Positions 41,130 through 52,540 of a stretch of 64,000 nt of DNA are shown here, one piece after another. The position numbers were made by a program, and so were the translations under genes. Source of the stretch: Ipomoea triloba (taxonomy: Eukaryota; Streptophyta; Magnoliopsida; Solanales; Convolvulaceae); NCBI RefSeq assembly GCF_003576645.1, contig NC_044916.1, positions 19,111,070 through 19,175,069 on the forward strand, given 5' to 3'. Position 1 is the stretch's first letter. Each line of letters begins with the position of its first letter. A model generated the notes under the pieces. The model saw nothing but the letters and a program-made list of their open reading frames with translations, ran no database searches and was not told where the DNA came from.

Positions 41130-41132
<3 letters not shown>
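40366..41132. mobile_element. TA-microsatellite-bounded element interrupted by a hAT MITE
   Basis: Flanked on the left by (TA)n to about 40365 and on the right by (TA)n at 41133-41164. Inside are CTTAAGGTGC/CTTAAAGTGTG motifs like those of 32352-32811. The hAT MITE at 40610-41099 splits it. Confidence 0.5.
40610..41099. mobile_element. hAT-type MITE of the GCCTAGGCG family
   Basis: Left end CATGATTGCAATAGGCGCTAGG, right end (inverted) CACTGTTGCAAAAATTCC, with dense CTAGGCGG/GCCTAGG motifs and a (TA)n core (40739-40783). It corresponds in inverse orientation to the element at 17246-17703. Flanks CTTGGGAG and CCTGAGAG match at 6 of 8 bases. Confidence 0.8.
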
Positions 41133-41164
<32 letters not shown>

Positions 41165-41167
<3 letters not shown>

Positions 41168-42459
41168 TAAATAAGAACTAGGCTTCTTGTAAGACATGTG
41201 AACTAATCTTATTCATAATAGGATGATCAAGCGTTGCATATAAATAAAAATTTTGATGATATTTTTGTAATTATTATGGTGTATGCACGCAACATCTATA
41301 ATAGTACACTCAATTGTGTGCATTATTAGTTATTCATAGATAAAAAGTGTTTCTAAATGCATTATAATAATTATAAATATGTCACTGCTTATTATTTTCG
41401 TTCATTCTTTCTTTATTTTTTAGCCTTTTTATCATCTTTGATAGATGAATAAGATTATTTCATAGGTTTTTTTTTTTAAAGTCAAATAAATAAAATATTC
41501 ATTGTTCAAGACATGAAATCTTGGTTTTCGATAAGTGTGACCAAATTGTAAATACTTTGACTTAAATATGTAATATTAGTTCAGAGTTCATTTGATATGT
41601 GAGGTCAAAATAATTTGTATACCCTCTTCCCTGACATATTTACTATATAAATATAAAATTTATTTATTATCTATTTATTTTTTATAATTTATATAACTGT
41701 TAGATTTATTTATTTTTTGTTTAAAGAGATTTTTAAATGAATCTTAAATATATCAATTGCATCCTCTAGGCTAAAAAATGTAATAATTTTAAAATATTAA
41801 GACCATTCGCATTCAAAAAATGTTCACTTACTTTTAAAATGTGATATCACTAAATTTGTAATTAATCATTATTCACTCCTCATCAATGGAACTATCTTTT
41901 AACTTTTAAAAGTAGTCCCATTTTACACCAACTAAAAAAATTCTTTTAATAATGACCAAGATTATTATCATTATTATTGATCGATGCCCCCGAGTAGGGT
42001 ACCCAGTCTGGAGAGTCCCCAGTATCTAGAGCCCGCCGAATGACTCCCTTTTCTAGTGGATTGGCTAGGTACGAACGCCCGAACAGCCCAACTGGCGTAG
42101 ACAGTCTAGTCGCGATGCCCGATTGGGTGCGAAACTCAAAGGCGGTGAGTTGAAGATTCGCGGGGATCTTAGAGGATTCAGTGGGATTAGGCAGTGTTCT
42201 ATTATTGAAATATTTCGCTACTTATGATGAGAAGTACCGTTTTAAACCCCTGTTGAGGAACAGTAGCCTTTATGGCGGTTTAGGCAGCTTAAGTAGCTTT
42301 CCTAATGTTAAACTTGTTAATTTCTTCCTTCTCAAGGTTCATTAATCTTGTAAAAATACCCCCTAGGTCACATTATAGAGGGTTCTGGTTTTAATGTAAG
42401 TGCAATTACTTTGTCTAATTGTTCTTATATTTTTACTTCATTAATTCTCTCATTTTATG
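41165..42459. other. Intergenic DNA with a GC-richer patch
   Basis: AT-rich to about 41980. Then 41985-42180 is markedly richer in G and C and includes CGATGCCCCCGAGTAGGG. It looks like part of an LTR or leader of an old retroelement, but I cannot identify it. No coding frame. Confidence 0.3.
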
Positions 42460-43357
42460 TTAGTGTTGGCCGGCCATGCAGCTACCTCGCGATCGTAAAA
42501 CCAACAATTATTATTATTATTTAACAGGAAAAAAAAGTAGTTGTGCATGGATCCTTCCGCCTCTGTGGCGGCCCAGGCGATGGCAGTCAAGGACCCGTCG
42601 ATGACCAGAGGGACTGAAGTGCGCATGGCTTGGGGTGGTGCGGAGCTGGCGGTTGCCACGCCTTTTCCTTTCTCAGCGGCAGTCAGGCGGGCTTGTCCTT
42701 GGGCTCGTAGGAGAGCTTTGTGGTCGTCCATTGCGACAGTCGAGCATTGATGTTTGTCATATGAGGAGAAGTCGTTGGAGTTGTCGGTCGTGGCCACGAT
42801 GTCGCGACTAGGCGAGTGGTGGGCGACTAGCTCTTCTTGGTTAGCCGCCTCGTCCTGGTCAAAGTCGCTAGAAGACTTCTTGGTGTCATTGTTCCCTAAA
42901 AATGCAAGAGATATATGAGAAGCTGGCAGTCAGGATTACTAGAAGGCAAACTTGTGTTGGATGCGCCTGCTAGCAGTATGTTTGCCCTTTGCATGGCACG
43001 TAGTCGGGACTACTGACGGGTAGAGATGAGATCCCCCCCCCCCCTACCAAAACATTGACCAGCTGCTCTAGGTCCACTGGGCACGTTGGCTTCCTCTGCA
43101 AATAAAATAAAAAGATGACAGTCCTAGTCGGTTTCAACCGACTGGGATAGACGGCCAAGCTTTGGCCGATTGCCAAGCGTTCTGTCAGGACCTTTTGCTG
43201 ATTGCCTCAGAGGTAGACTTAGCAGAAGACGAGAACAAGAAGACGATTAAAAAAAAAAAAACTCTCAGTATACTTTCGAGAGACTTCGCATAAATAAAAT
43301 CTCAAAAAAGTGGGAGACTGGGTGATGGACAACATATCCCCACCGCAGGGTATAAAA

Positions 43358-43412
<55 letters not shown>

Positions 43413-43660
43413 TACAAAGAGAGAGAGAGAGAGAGCTGCCATAGCTTAGTCGGCCAATCAGCCGACTGCCATGTGCAGTGACGGTTCTAAAAAAACTACA
43501 AAATAAATACAAAAATAAATAAATAAAATATAAAATATAAAATAAAATAAAGATAAAAATAAATAATGAATTTGTTAGAAATCTTATTTGCAGGTTGACC
43601 CAATCAAAGAGGATTAAACAACTATCGAAGAGTTTCAATAACGATTGGAATTAGTATCTG
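42460..43660 (-). mobile_element. Possible retroelement leader and N-terminal ORF fragment
   Basis: On the - strand a frame from about 42890 to 42530 (including MATTDNSNDFSSYDKHQCST and AAEKGKGVA) has GC-rich, Asp/Ser/Ala-rich coding-like composition. Upstream on that strand are GCAGAGGAAGCC (acceptor-like), CAGTCGGTTGAAACCGACTAGG (palindromic) and a TATA-like GGGTATAAAAG (+ strand, 43349). This fits an LTR element start (gypsy-type?), but no domain is visible. It is also consistent with another transposon class. Confidence 0.3.
43361..43434. repeat. Compound (TA)n(CA)n(GA)n microsatellite
   Basis: TA repeats at 43361-43398, CA at 43398-43411, and GA at about 43419-43434. Confidence 0.95.
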
Positions 43661-43849
43661 ATCTATAATATTAGAGATGAAGATGGTGTTGGCACGGGAG
43701 CTGACCCAGGGGAATCGTCAGGCAATTTTGTTATATAGATTCAAAAATTGTGTTATAATGTTGAACATTGAGTTTTGATACTGTTATGAAATTGTGAATA
43801 TAGAGTTATAAAATTGTGAACATAGTTATAAAACTGTGAACATGGAGTT

Positions 43850-43975
43850 AACAACTATAATCGTCACTTGTGGGAATCGAACCTAACATTTCCCAAAATT
43901 TTTTCTCACAAAAAAAATTAACTTGCCACTTAAACTACCCCATTAAGTTTAAACCAAATCAGACCAATAATAATA
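43850..43975 (-). mobile_element. tRNA-derived SINE
   Basis: On the - strand an A box (TAGTTTAAGTGGC, about 43944-43932) is followed about 50 bases later by a perfect B box (GGTTCGATTCC, about 43884-43874). This is the normal spacing of a tRNA-type internal promoter. No cloverleaf is evident. Ends are uncertain. Confidence 0.5.
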
Positions 43976-44412
43976 CATAGATCATATAAATGGAATATAT
44001 GTAGTAATATACTCCGTATTTATTTACATTAAATTAAAAAAAAGTACTGGGTAGGTTTCACTTACCATTGTTGGTATAGTCACGTGTGTGTTTCGGCCTA
44101 CCAATGGCTCACAACTTTTCTTGCAGTAAACTGTGAAAGTCGCCGTCCAATTCCAGTGGTCACGCCAGGGGATTTTCATCATTTTAATTTATTTTCTTTT
44201 TTACTATTTAATATAGTAGTCATTTTTTTAGTACTACTAACTCTGTTATACTGCATTATCCTCCCACAACCCACAACCTCTCATATGGAGTGTAATTTGG
44301 TATCACTTGACCACAAGGTCTTAGTGAATACAAAAGTCATATTAATTTTATATAAACTAATTATTTTTACAAAATTATTCACAATGAAAGTTGGTATATA
44401 TATATATAATGT

Positions 44413-44905
44413 GAAGGAGCTCTCTGGTAAAAAATGGGGTGGAATCTCAATTGATCAAGCCAAATGAACGGTCCAAAATGATGAAAAATTAAAAAAAAAA
44501 TGCGATAGCATTGTGGTAATTTAGCGCATAACATAAAATTGAAGGTGCGAGGTGCATTAGTTTGACACTTAAGGTATGTCAGTTCGACACTTAAGTGCAT
44601 CAGTTTGACATTTAAAGCGCATCAATTTGACATTTAAAGCGCATTAGTTTGACACTTAAGGTGCATAAGTTCGACACATAAGGTGCGTCAGTTTGAAACT
44701 TGTGACGCACCTTAAGTATTAACACGGCGCACCTTAATAATAGAAAACACGCACCTTAAGTTTGAATAATACGCAAAATGACTAAATTGTTACCGCGTTT
44801 TATTTTTATTCCGTGTTCATCCTAGACGTTGATTTTGATAAGATTAATGGATATTATCTCACCGCATATTTTACCTGGACAACAACATTTACATCTGGTC
44901 TCTAT
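44413..44905. mobile_element. TA-flanked element with GCACCTTAAG repeats
   Basis: (TA)n stands on both sides (44396-44408 and about 44910-44921). The ends CTCTGGTAAAAAATGGGGTG and, inverted, TCCAGGTAAAATATGCGGTG are imperfect inverted repeats. Inside are repeated CAGTTTGACACTTAAGGTGC-like units and their complements. Confidence 0.6.
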
Positions 44906-45199
44906 TCTATATATATATATGTGTGTGTACGTATGTATAATGTTTTTAAAGTGTAGAACTTTTGAATAAAATTGGTTGTGTTAAACAGAGGAATTACTGT
45001 TGTAAAAATTTAAAAATTAAAACGATATATATCCAAAAAAAATTAAAATATGGATATAATAATCGAAAATCAAAATTGAAAGTTTCTGCACATTTTCTTA
45101 ACCAAAAAATACAAAACCATAAAACTGCCTTGTGACGGGTTTCCGGTAAGAGAATCATAGAAATGTCGATGAAATCAATTCTTAATTGTTTTGTTGTTT

Positions 45200-45325
45200 T
45201 CTGACTTAATTTCTCCTATTTATAAACCCCTATATACCCTCTTCTCCCTTCATACCGCTTTGCACTACGTTTTCTTCGCTCTTCCAAATCTCTTTCATCG
45301 CTAAGCTCTTCTCCAAAAACCCACC
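45200..45325 (+). promoter_or_regulatory. Core promoter and 5' UTR of the aldolase gene
   Basis: A TATA box (CTATTTATAAACC, 45216-45228) stands about 100 bases before the ATG, followed by a pyrimidine-rich leader (CCCTCTTCTCCCTTC, CTCTTCCAAATCTC) typical of highly expressed plant genes. Expected transcription start is near 45250-45260. Confidence 0.65.
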
Positions 45326-46345
45326 ATGTCTTGCTACAGAGGAAAATACGCCGGTACATTCTCTCAACCATGTTTTTTTTTTTATCCTAGTTTGATCTCG
45401 TCTACTGTTGGGCATTAAATCTAGAATCATTTGGTTGATCGGGTGTGTAATCCCTGGTCGTTTGGATCTGGGTTGTTTCTGTTTGTTCTGCTTTCTCTTA
45501 TAATCCTATGCAGATATGTTTGTTCTGCATTTGGTTCTTTTAATTCCACGATCACTGTCACTATGTTTTACGTTGTGTTTTATTGACTATTGTCTTAAGA
45601 GTGTTGCAGTTAATGGTGTAGTGATTATGGTACTAACCCTGATGCGTTATTGTAGTTTATGATACTAATAGTGTTTATGGAAGATATTGGCCCTGTTCGG
45701 TAAATAGCTAACATGCGTTAGAAGGTATAATTAATTGATAATATTAGCGGATTGTAGAAAATTGCTTGGTAAATTAGCTGTTAGCTTATAGGTGTTTCAG
45801 TGTTTGGTATAATTTTTTTGATCTAATTGAAAATGTTGCTTTGATTAGACTTTTGAAATTTAGTATTTTAGAGTTACAAAAAGCTTATTAACCAGACTTT
45901 TATATTGATATTTTAACCAAGTCAAACAATTAATAATGGTTAAATAGGTCAAAATTGGCTGATAGGCTAATTATGCCATTGACATTTTTAATTGATTGAT
46001 ATACATTTGTAAAAGAAATCAGTTGTTCGAAGTGGCAGTTTTTAATGTTAGATCTGCTACTCTTGTGCTTTTTGTGCTTGTCCGTTGTACCTTTTTAAAA
46101 TTTTCTGAGATTTAATTTGTGATGAGACAAATTGCAGTTTGGATTTGCTATTCAAAAATGGGAAAAATTGCAGTTAAATTAGTGTATTTGGATGTGATAT
46201 TCTAGATAGTAATTTGGAGAAGTAAGTTAAGTTTTCCAACTTTAAATGGTTAAGACATTGATTTATCTATGATTTGGACTGTAATGGTTGGATTATTGAT
46301 ATATCTTTATTTTAATTTCTGCAGATGAGCTCATTGCTAATGCTA

Positions 46346-46376
<31 letters not shown>

Positions 46377-47451
46377 TGCTGCTGACGAGTCCACCGGTAC
46401 AATTGGCAAGCGTCTAGCAAGCATCAATGTTGAGAATGTTGAGGAAAATAGGCGGGCTCTTCGCGAGTTGCTTTTCACAACTCCTGGTGCTCTTCAGTAT
46501 CTCAGTGGAGTTATCTTGTTTGAGGAAACCCTTTACCAGAAGACTGCATGTGGTATTACGAAAAAAACAAAATGGAAGCCTTTTTTACCATTTTTCATGT
46601 GGTGGTATTAACTATTGCTTTAATTTTCAGGCAAGCCCTTCGTTGAGCTCCTGAAGCAGGGTGGAGTCCTTCCCGGGATCAAGGTTGACAAGGGTACCGT
46701 TGAGCTTCCTGGAACCAAGGGCGAGACTACTACTCAGGGTCTTGATGGCCTAGCTGAGCGCTGCAAGAAGTATTACGAGGCTGGTGCTAGGTTTGCTAAA
46801 TGGCGAGCTGTGCTGAAGATTGGACCCAATGAGCCATCACAGCTTGCTATCAATGAGAATGCCAATGGCCTAGCCCGCTATGCAATTATCTGCCAGCAGA
46901 ATGGTCTTGTACCCATTGTTGAGCCCGAGATCCTTGTCGATGGACCTCATGACATTAACAAATGTGCAGATGTAACGGAGCGCGTTCTTGCTGCCTGCTA
47001 CAAGGCCCTCAACGACCACCATGTCCTCCTTGAGGGTACCCTGTTAAAGCCCAACATGGTCACTCCTGGATCCGACTCTGCCAAGGTTGCACCAGAGGTG
47101 GTAGCCGAGTACACTGTCCGTGCCTTGCAACGAACCATGCCACCTGCAGTCCCCGCTGTGGTGTTCTTGTCCGGTGGCCAGAGCGAGGAGGAGGCCACCG
47201 TGAACCTCAATGCCATGAACAAGCTAAAGACCAAGAAGCCATGGAGCCTTTCCTTCTCCTTTGGACGTGCCCTTCAGCAAAGCACCCTCAAGGCATGGGC
47301 CGGGAAGGAGGAGAATGTCAAGAAGGCTCAGGACGCTCTCCTTGCAAGGTGCAAAGCCAATTCCGAGGCAACCCTTGGAACCTATGCTGGTTCAGCTAAC
47401 CTCTGTGAGGGCGCTTCTGAGAGCCTTCACGTCAAGGATTACAAGTACTAA
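45326..47451 (+). CDS. FBA: Fructose-bisphosphate aldolase, class I, cytosolic
   Basis: Three exons, 45326-45353, 46325-46552 and 46631-47451, with phase-1 GT-AG introns, give 358 aa, the usual length of plant cytosolic aldolases. The enzyme cleaves fructose-1,6-bisphosphate to dihydroxyacetone phosphate and glyceraldehyde-3-phosphate in glycolysis, and runs in reverse for gluconeogenesis. The N-terminus ([13 protein letters not shown]) has no transit peptide, so it is cytosolic. Visible motifs are [11 protein letters not shown] near residue 25, KWRAVLKIG with an active-site lysine at about 148, VEPEIL, the Schiff-base lysine at about 225 in [10 protein letters not shown], and the conserved C-terminal tyrosine. 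All catalytic residues I can check are intact, with no frameshift. Coding sequence is GC-richer than its flanks, as in strongly expressed genes. The closest type is probably FBA8-like, but I cannot assign the exact paralogue. Confidence 0.98.
45689..45980. mobile_element. MITE in aldolase intron 1
   Basis: Begins GGCCCTGTTCGGTAAATAGC and carries the same internal motifs as 38273-38549 (GTTAGAAGGTATAATT, TAGCTGTTAGC, AAAAAGCTTATTAACCA, GTCAAAATTGGCTGATAGGCTAATTAT). The right terminus is degraded. It lies in the 971-bp intron and leaves splice sites untouched. Confidence 0.65.
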
Positions 47452-47860
47452 GCAAGTTTTGGTTTCCTAGATTTGTTGTTTGATTAAGAGGCTTGTCAGT
47501 AATGCTTTTCCAAAACAGGATCTATTGCTCTCTAGTTTTTAGGCTTTTTGGGGGATTTTTCTGTCTAATTTTCCGGCTTGGTTAAATTTTTTTAAACAAT
47601 AAGTCTCAAAGACATGAACTTTTTTTTTCCCTGTATTTTAATGGCTATTTAGCTAATATATTGAGTTTTTCTGTATTCAAATGAAAATTTAGCATCTTTT
47701 ACAATTCCTTGTGGTAGATTTGCAGACCTTTGCATCATAATCGAAGACCTGTGATGGATTTTATTTTACAGCATGTATGGTTATAGTGATACTATGTTTT
47801 TGTTTTGAGTTTATACCTTGCAATAAAATGAAGTGTTTATATTCTTGTGCTTTTGCATTC
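47452..47860 (+). terminator. Aldolase 3' UTR with poly(A) signal
   Basis: A U-rich 3' UTR follows the stop. The canonical AATAAA at 47822-47827 is followed by T-rich sequence and a probable cleavage site near 47845-47860. Earlier T-rich and TTGTTGTTTG tracts could serve as far-upstream elements. Confidence 0.6.
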
Positions 47861-47936
47861 CTCAATTAACGGCAAATTATACCTTGGACAAGAGGATTTA
47901 AAAAAAAAAAAACCTTGGACCAGAGAACCTTCAGAA

Positions 47937-48625
47937 AAGAGTCAAATACACTCTTCAACATTAGGTGAAAATGTAATTAATTAAGTATATGAATTTTAAA
48001 AATGTGCAATTAAATACTTGAACTTGTCAAAACTAGTCAAATAAACCATATTTTCCGGTAACTAATAAGTTACCTGTAAATTATCTGATATTGACCATGA
48101 TTAACAATATTGACCACCGAAATTTCAAAAAAAAAATCCACCGCTAAATTAACATCCGTAACTGGCGCCTTCTCTAGTTGGAGAAGGCGTCGGTCTGGTC
48201 GCCTTCTCCAGTTGGAGAAGGGACCATTTTGGCTGCGTTCTCCAACTAGTGAAGGAGACCAACCATTTTGGCTGCGTTCTCCAACTAGTGAAGGAGACCA
48301 ACGCCTTCTCCAATTGGAGAAGGTGACCGGCGCCTTCTCGAGTTGGAGAAGGCACCATTCCAGTCACCTTCTCCATCGAAGAAGGTGTCTGACCTTCTTC
48401 AATTGTAATTACGGCCAGCGACTGTTCGTCGGTTACTAGAATGATTATCAGAACGGTAATGACCGGTTATCCTAGGCGGATAACTGGCTATCAGGTTTGA
48501 ATGCACCGAAATGATAAGTTTAAGTGTTTAATTGAACTTTTTTAAAGTTTAAGGGCTTAATTGCAGTTTAGTATAATGTTTAGGAGTATTTAAAAAAAGT
48601 ATAATGTTTAGGAGCCTATTTGACC
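47937..48625. mobile_element. Inverted-repeat element with GC-rich core
   Basis: The left end (AAAAGAGTCAAATACACTCTTCAACATTA…) and inverted right end (AAAAAAGGGTCAAATAGGCTCCTAAACATTA…) are imperfect inverted repeats of about 100 bp. The core holds the palindrome array at 48164-48405. No convincing target duplication. The style is Mutator-like, but this is not proven. It lies 80 bp past the aldolase poly(A) region. Confidence 0.5.
48164..48405. repeat. Array of CCTTCTCCAnnTGGAGAAGG palindromes
   Basis: About seven short palindromes of the form CTTCTCCARYTGGAGAAG follow each other. Two of them lie in an exact ~43-bp tandem duplication (TTTTGGCTGCGTTCTCCAAC with CTAGTGAAGGAGACCAA). Both strands read alike. 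Confidence 0.9.
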
Positions 48626-48904
48626 CTTTTTTCCTATATTGCAAACACATAATATTTTAACATATTATGTGTTGCTTAACATATTATATGTAGTACCATG
48701 TAAACTGTTAACTGCAAATACATAATATGATAATGATAAGCATATAATTTTTAGACTATGGACTATAATGCAAGATGGATCTAGTTCATGTATAAAAATT
48801 GTTAAGTACTCCGTAACATTCTGTGCGAATGTACTGATATGGGCTCAGGCTATTTTAGGCTTTCTTTGAGCTTGGCCAATGTATGCCCTTGACTAACCTT
48901 AGTA

Positions 48905-49043
48905 GCAAATTTTACTGTGGACCGCGGTCTATAATACATGGTAGTTCATGCATCAAAACGACGTCGTTTTGATTAATGAAAAGAAACGGTAGAAACAACA
49001 TCCGTTTTGCAAAGTAACTCTATCTGTATAACATATTCAGTTT

Positions 49044-49087
<44 letters not shown>

Positions 49088-49600
49088 TCCAGTTTCCTTT
49101 CAACACAACTACAATTTCTTTTCAATATAACTACATTTTTATTTGACATTATACACTCAAATATGTGAAATAGTTATTTAGTTTCATTTTATATACACTA
49201 TAGTTTCATTGCAACACAACTACAATATCATTTCAATATAATTACAGTTTCATTGAACAATATACACTCAAATATGTGAAACTGTCATTTAGTTTCATTT
49301 TGTATACACTGCAGTTTCCTTTCAACACAACTACAGTTTCTTTTCGATATAACTACAGTTTCATTGGACAATATACACTCAAATATGTTAAACTGTTATT
49401 CAGTTTCATTTTATATACACTTCAATTTCCTTTCAACACAACTACAATTTCATTTTGATATAACTACAGTTTTATTTGATAATATAAAAATAAATGTGAG
49501 GCAGTATCATTTGAGATGAACTGTAGTTTCATTTATGGAGCTCTGTTAAAATGTGACGGCAGCCGTTTTTGGACCATGGTCCACGATATAACAACTGGAC
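48905..49600. mobile_element. Element with GGACCRYGGTCC ends and (TA)n
   Basis: The left border has TGTGGACCGCGGTCTATAAT and the inverted right border has ATCGTGGACCATGGTCCAAAAACGG. AAAACGACGTCGTTTTGAT, a palindrome, lies at 48956-48974. (TA)n at 49047-49086 precedes the 111-bp array. No coding sequence. Confidence 0.4.
49085..49490. repeat. 111-bp tandem repeat, about 3.6 copies
   Basis: The anchor ATACACTCAAATATG recurs at 49151, 49262 and 49373, exactly 111 bp apart. Each unit contains three or four sub-motifs like TTTCMTTTCAACACAACTAC, showing an older ~25-bp periodicity. Confidence 0.92.
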
Positions 49601-50051
49601 CTTAGTATTCCCGAGACTAGTGGTGTTCGAAAAACAGTTTATCAACTAATGTTTGACTTGTTTGGCTAACTTTACATGTTTAATTTGGCTAAACAACTGC
49701 CAATTATCATGTAGTATGATTACATCTTAGTTATCATTTCAAATGGATGGTCATAGATTTGAACTCCGGTTGTGGGATATAGATTCTTTGGACTGAAAAT
49801 ATTTGAGAAAGTATAGAACAGATACTAATTTATCATTAATAATTGTTAGTTATTGTAGCATTTATATTTATTCAATTTTTTCTAAATTTATATTTTTAAT
49901 ATCATCATAACCTAACAATTGAATTAACTATCGGCTCAAAACATTCTAATTATTTTGTAATTTATATTTTTAATATTGAATTATTATTAATTACGAAATA
50001 TTTCTTTATAATTTTAGCGATATTAATATTAAAATAAAAATAATCGTTAAA
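49601..50051. other. AT-rich intergenic DNA, no gene seen
   Basis: Low-complexity AT-rich sequence with no recognised feature. Confidence 0.4.
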
Positions 50052-50060
50052 AATAATTAA

Positions 50061-50536
50061 GGGAAAAGGTACAAATAAGCCATTGAACTATATGTGAATT
50101 AGCAATTAAGCCATCGAACTCAAATAAGCTCCAAATAAGCCACTGAACTTAGGAAAACTTAGCAATTAAGCCATCGAACTCGAATAAGCTCCAAATAAGC
50201 CACTGAACTCAGGGAAACTAAGAAATTAAGCCACTAAACCGAAAAAAAAATAACAATTAACATTTTTAACAGGTCATATTCTATTCCGGTGCCCGGCGAC
50301 GACTTTTCCGGTGACCGGCGAAAACTTCCGGCGACAACGCTTGCAGGAAAAGTCGTCGCTGGTGGTCGGAATAGGCAAATGACCTGTAAAAAATCTTAAT
50401 TGTTATTTTTTTTTTCAATTTAGTAAATTAATTGCTTTGTTTTTCTGAGTTCAGTGGCTTATTTGAAGCTTATTTGATTTCGATGACTTAATTACTAATT
50501 CCCAAATAGTTCGATGGCTTATTCGTAACTTTTTCC
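50061..50536. mobile_element. Fold-back MITE with 9-bp TSD (Mutator-like)
   Basis: This 476-bp element is flanked by identical AATAATTAA at 50052-50060 and 50537-50545. The ends GGGAAAAGGTACAAATAAGCC and, inverted, GGAAAAAGTTACGAATAAGCC form a long inverted repeat of about 190 bp per side. The centre (50280-50370) is GC-rich with CCGGCGACGACTTTTCCGG and its complement, in contrast to the AT-rich arms. Confidence 0.87.
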
Positions 50537-50545
50537 AATAATTAA

Positions 50546-50929
50546 TAACGAGTAAGTCTGTTTGCTCTTTAGACGAGCTCTTCTGCCTTTGACTTTGTGG
50601 GAGGCTAGGGTGTATCAGACATAATTGTGAGTCTAATGAGTAAGTCTAGTTGGGATCACATCACAATTCCCTTTTATGTTTTCAATTTGCTAAATTATTT
50701 ATTTAGTACAAGCAATATAATAACTAGGCCGGACTTAAAGCTTATTATGAAATTTTAATGTCAAAAAAGTCTTTTAAAAAAAAAAAGCTTTTCTCCTCAA
50801 AAAAAAAAAAAAAAAAAAGAAAAGAAAAAAGAAAAAAAAAAAGCTTTTTTTTTTGTTAGCTAAAATGTTAAACCCATTTAACTTGCTATTGTTGTAATTT
50901 CGGTGTATCATTGTATCAATTTTATGTTC
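50546..50929. other. Intergenic DNA with A- and T-rich runs
   Basis: No gene. Long A-rich stretch at about 50770-50845. Confidence 0.4.
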
Positions 50930-52367
50930 AGAATCATACAAAATGATAGGAAAGGGAAGAAAAACTCAGAAGATGCAGAAACGGCTTACAACCATTTTCT
51001 TATTAGATAACCGTTGTTATATATACATGTACAATAATATGAAAACTGTAGAAATCATGGAAGCGGGAAACCAGGATAGTGACCACAAAACAGTTATATT
51101 TACAACGCTCACCCTTGGCAATTATCTTACTATATTCATACCTCATTAAAAGCCTTGATAGGAAAAATCCTGTGGGAAAAACTTAGTGTAGGGAAAAAGA
51201 GTACATGATGTATTTCAAAACATGTGTTATATGGAGTTGCCTCATTAAAAACCTAGGCTAAGAAAACCCCACACGTAAAACTTAGACAAGAGAAAAAGAG
51301 TACAACCATAAACCAATCATAAACCTTCAGGTATAATCTTCAGGATTTTGGGATTTGTCTATTTAAAAAGTTATTTGCAGCTTTCCCCCTTTGACATTAG
51401 TATATCATACTCATGCCTCGTTAAAAACCTCACTAGAAAAACTCAATAGGAAAAACTTAGTGAGAAAAAGAGTGCATGATATGTATGCATTCATGTGTTG
51501 CATTAATTTCCTCATTAAAAAACCTCTAATTAAGAAAATTATATCAAAACTTAATCAAAGGAAAAGAGTAACACTATTGGTCTTCAAAACCCAATCTCCA
51601 TGATTAATTTAAGTAAATGATACTCCCCCTAAAGATAACAATATTCAAAGTCCATATGTTCTAATATAATAAAAGCACTGTTTCGAGAAGAGTGTAGAAA
51701 AGAGATACGGTAAAATCTTGTAGATTGTCACTAGAGTAAATATTCAGTATAATAATCTCGTGACTCTTTTGGAGCTCACATGACTTGAATCTTGACATTA
51801 TATAGTCAAATATTTTTAAGCATACCTATTCATCATTTGTGCAACACAAGCTTTATTATCCTTATATAGGACAGTGGAAGTAAGACATAGCCAGTTTGAG
51901 AGTTGGCATCATGGGGATCAAACAAAATAGCCAGTACTAGGGGTGGGCGTTTCAATCTTCGGTTCGATTTTTTTGGTTTCGATTTAATTTGGTTTGGTGT
52001 TCGGTTCAGTTTAAGACTTCCGAATTTCAACATTTCCTAGGCGACAAGGCGGTCAAGGGGCGCCACGACTTAACGAGGCATCGTAATGACTATGCGTGAA
52101 ACATCACATAGTCCAAATCTAAAGTATAATATCTAAATATTAAATACCAACCTAACAAATTAACAATTCAAACAAATTAAATTAAAAAATAAAACTAGAA
52201 TTTTAATTCCAGAACTGAAATTTTCATTCCAGTTTTACTAGAATGAATTTCCAGAACAAGAATTTCATTCCAGATTACTAGAATGAAAATAATTCCAGAA
52301 CTAGACTGGAATAAATTAATTCCAGTATAGTGGAATGAATTTCCAGTGAAAAATAATTCCAGAACAA

Positions 52368-52402
<35 letters not shown>

Positions 52403-52540
52403 TGCATTCAAATGAGAACGCACCACCCAGGAGAAAACTAAGAACCAATCGCAGCACGCCACGTGTCCAGATGTAGTTGCACCTAAGGTTATAACTAGGT
52501 GCACTTAGGTGCATGAATGTTAACAATGTAAATTACTTGC

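Noticed and set aside
42530..42890. Host gene encoding an Asp/Ser/Ala-rich protein on the - strand
   Set aside because: There is only a short frame with no recognisable domain, ending in an AT-rich stretch next to possible LTR signals. Kept only as a tentative retroelement fragment.
46998..47234. Antisense and +2 frames inside aldolase exon 3 (also 47261-47470)
   Set aside because: These are shadow frames of a clearly identified, highly conserved coding exon.
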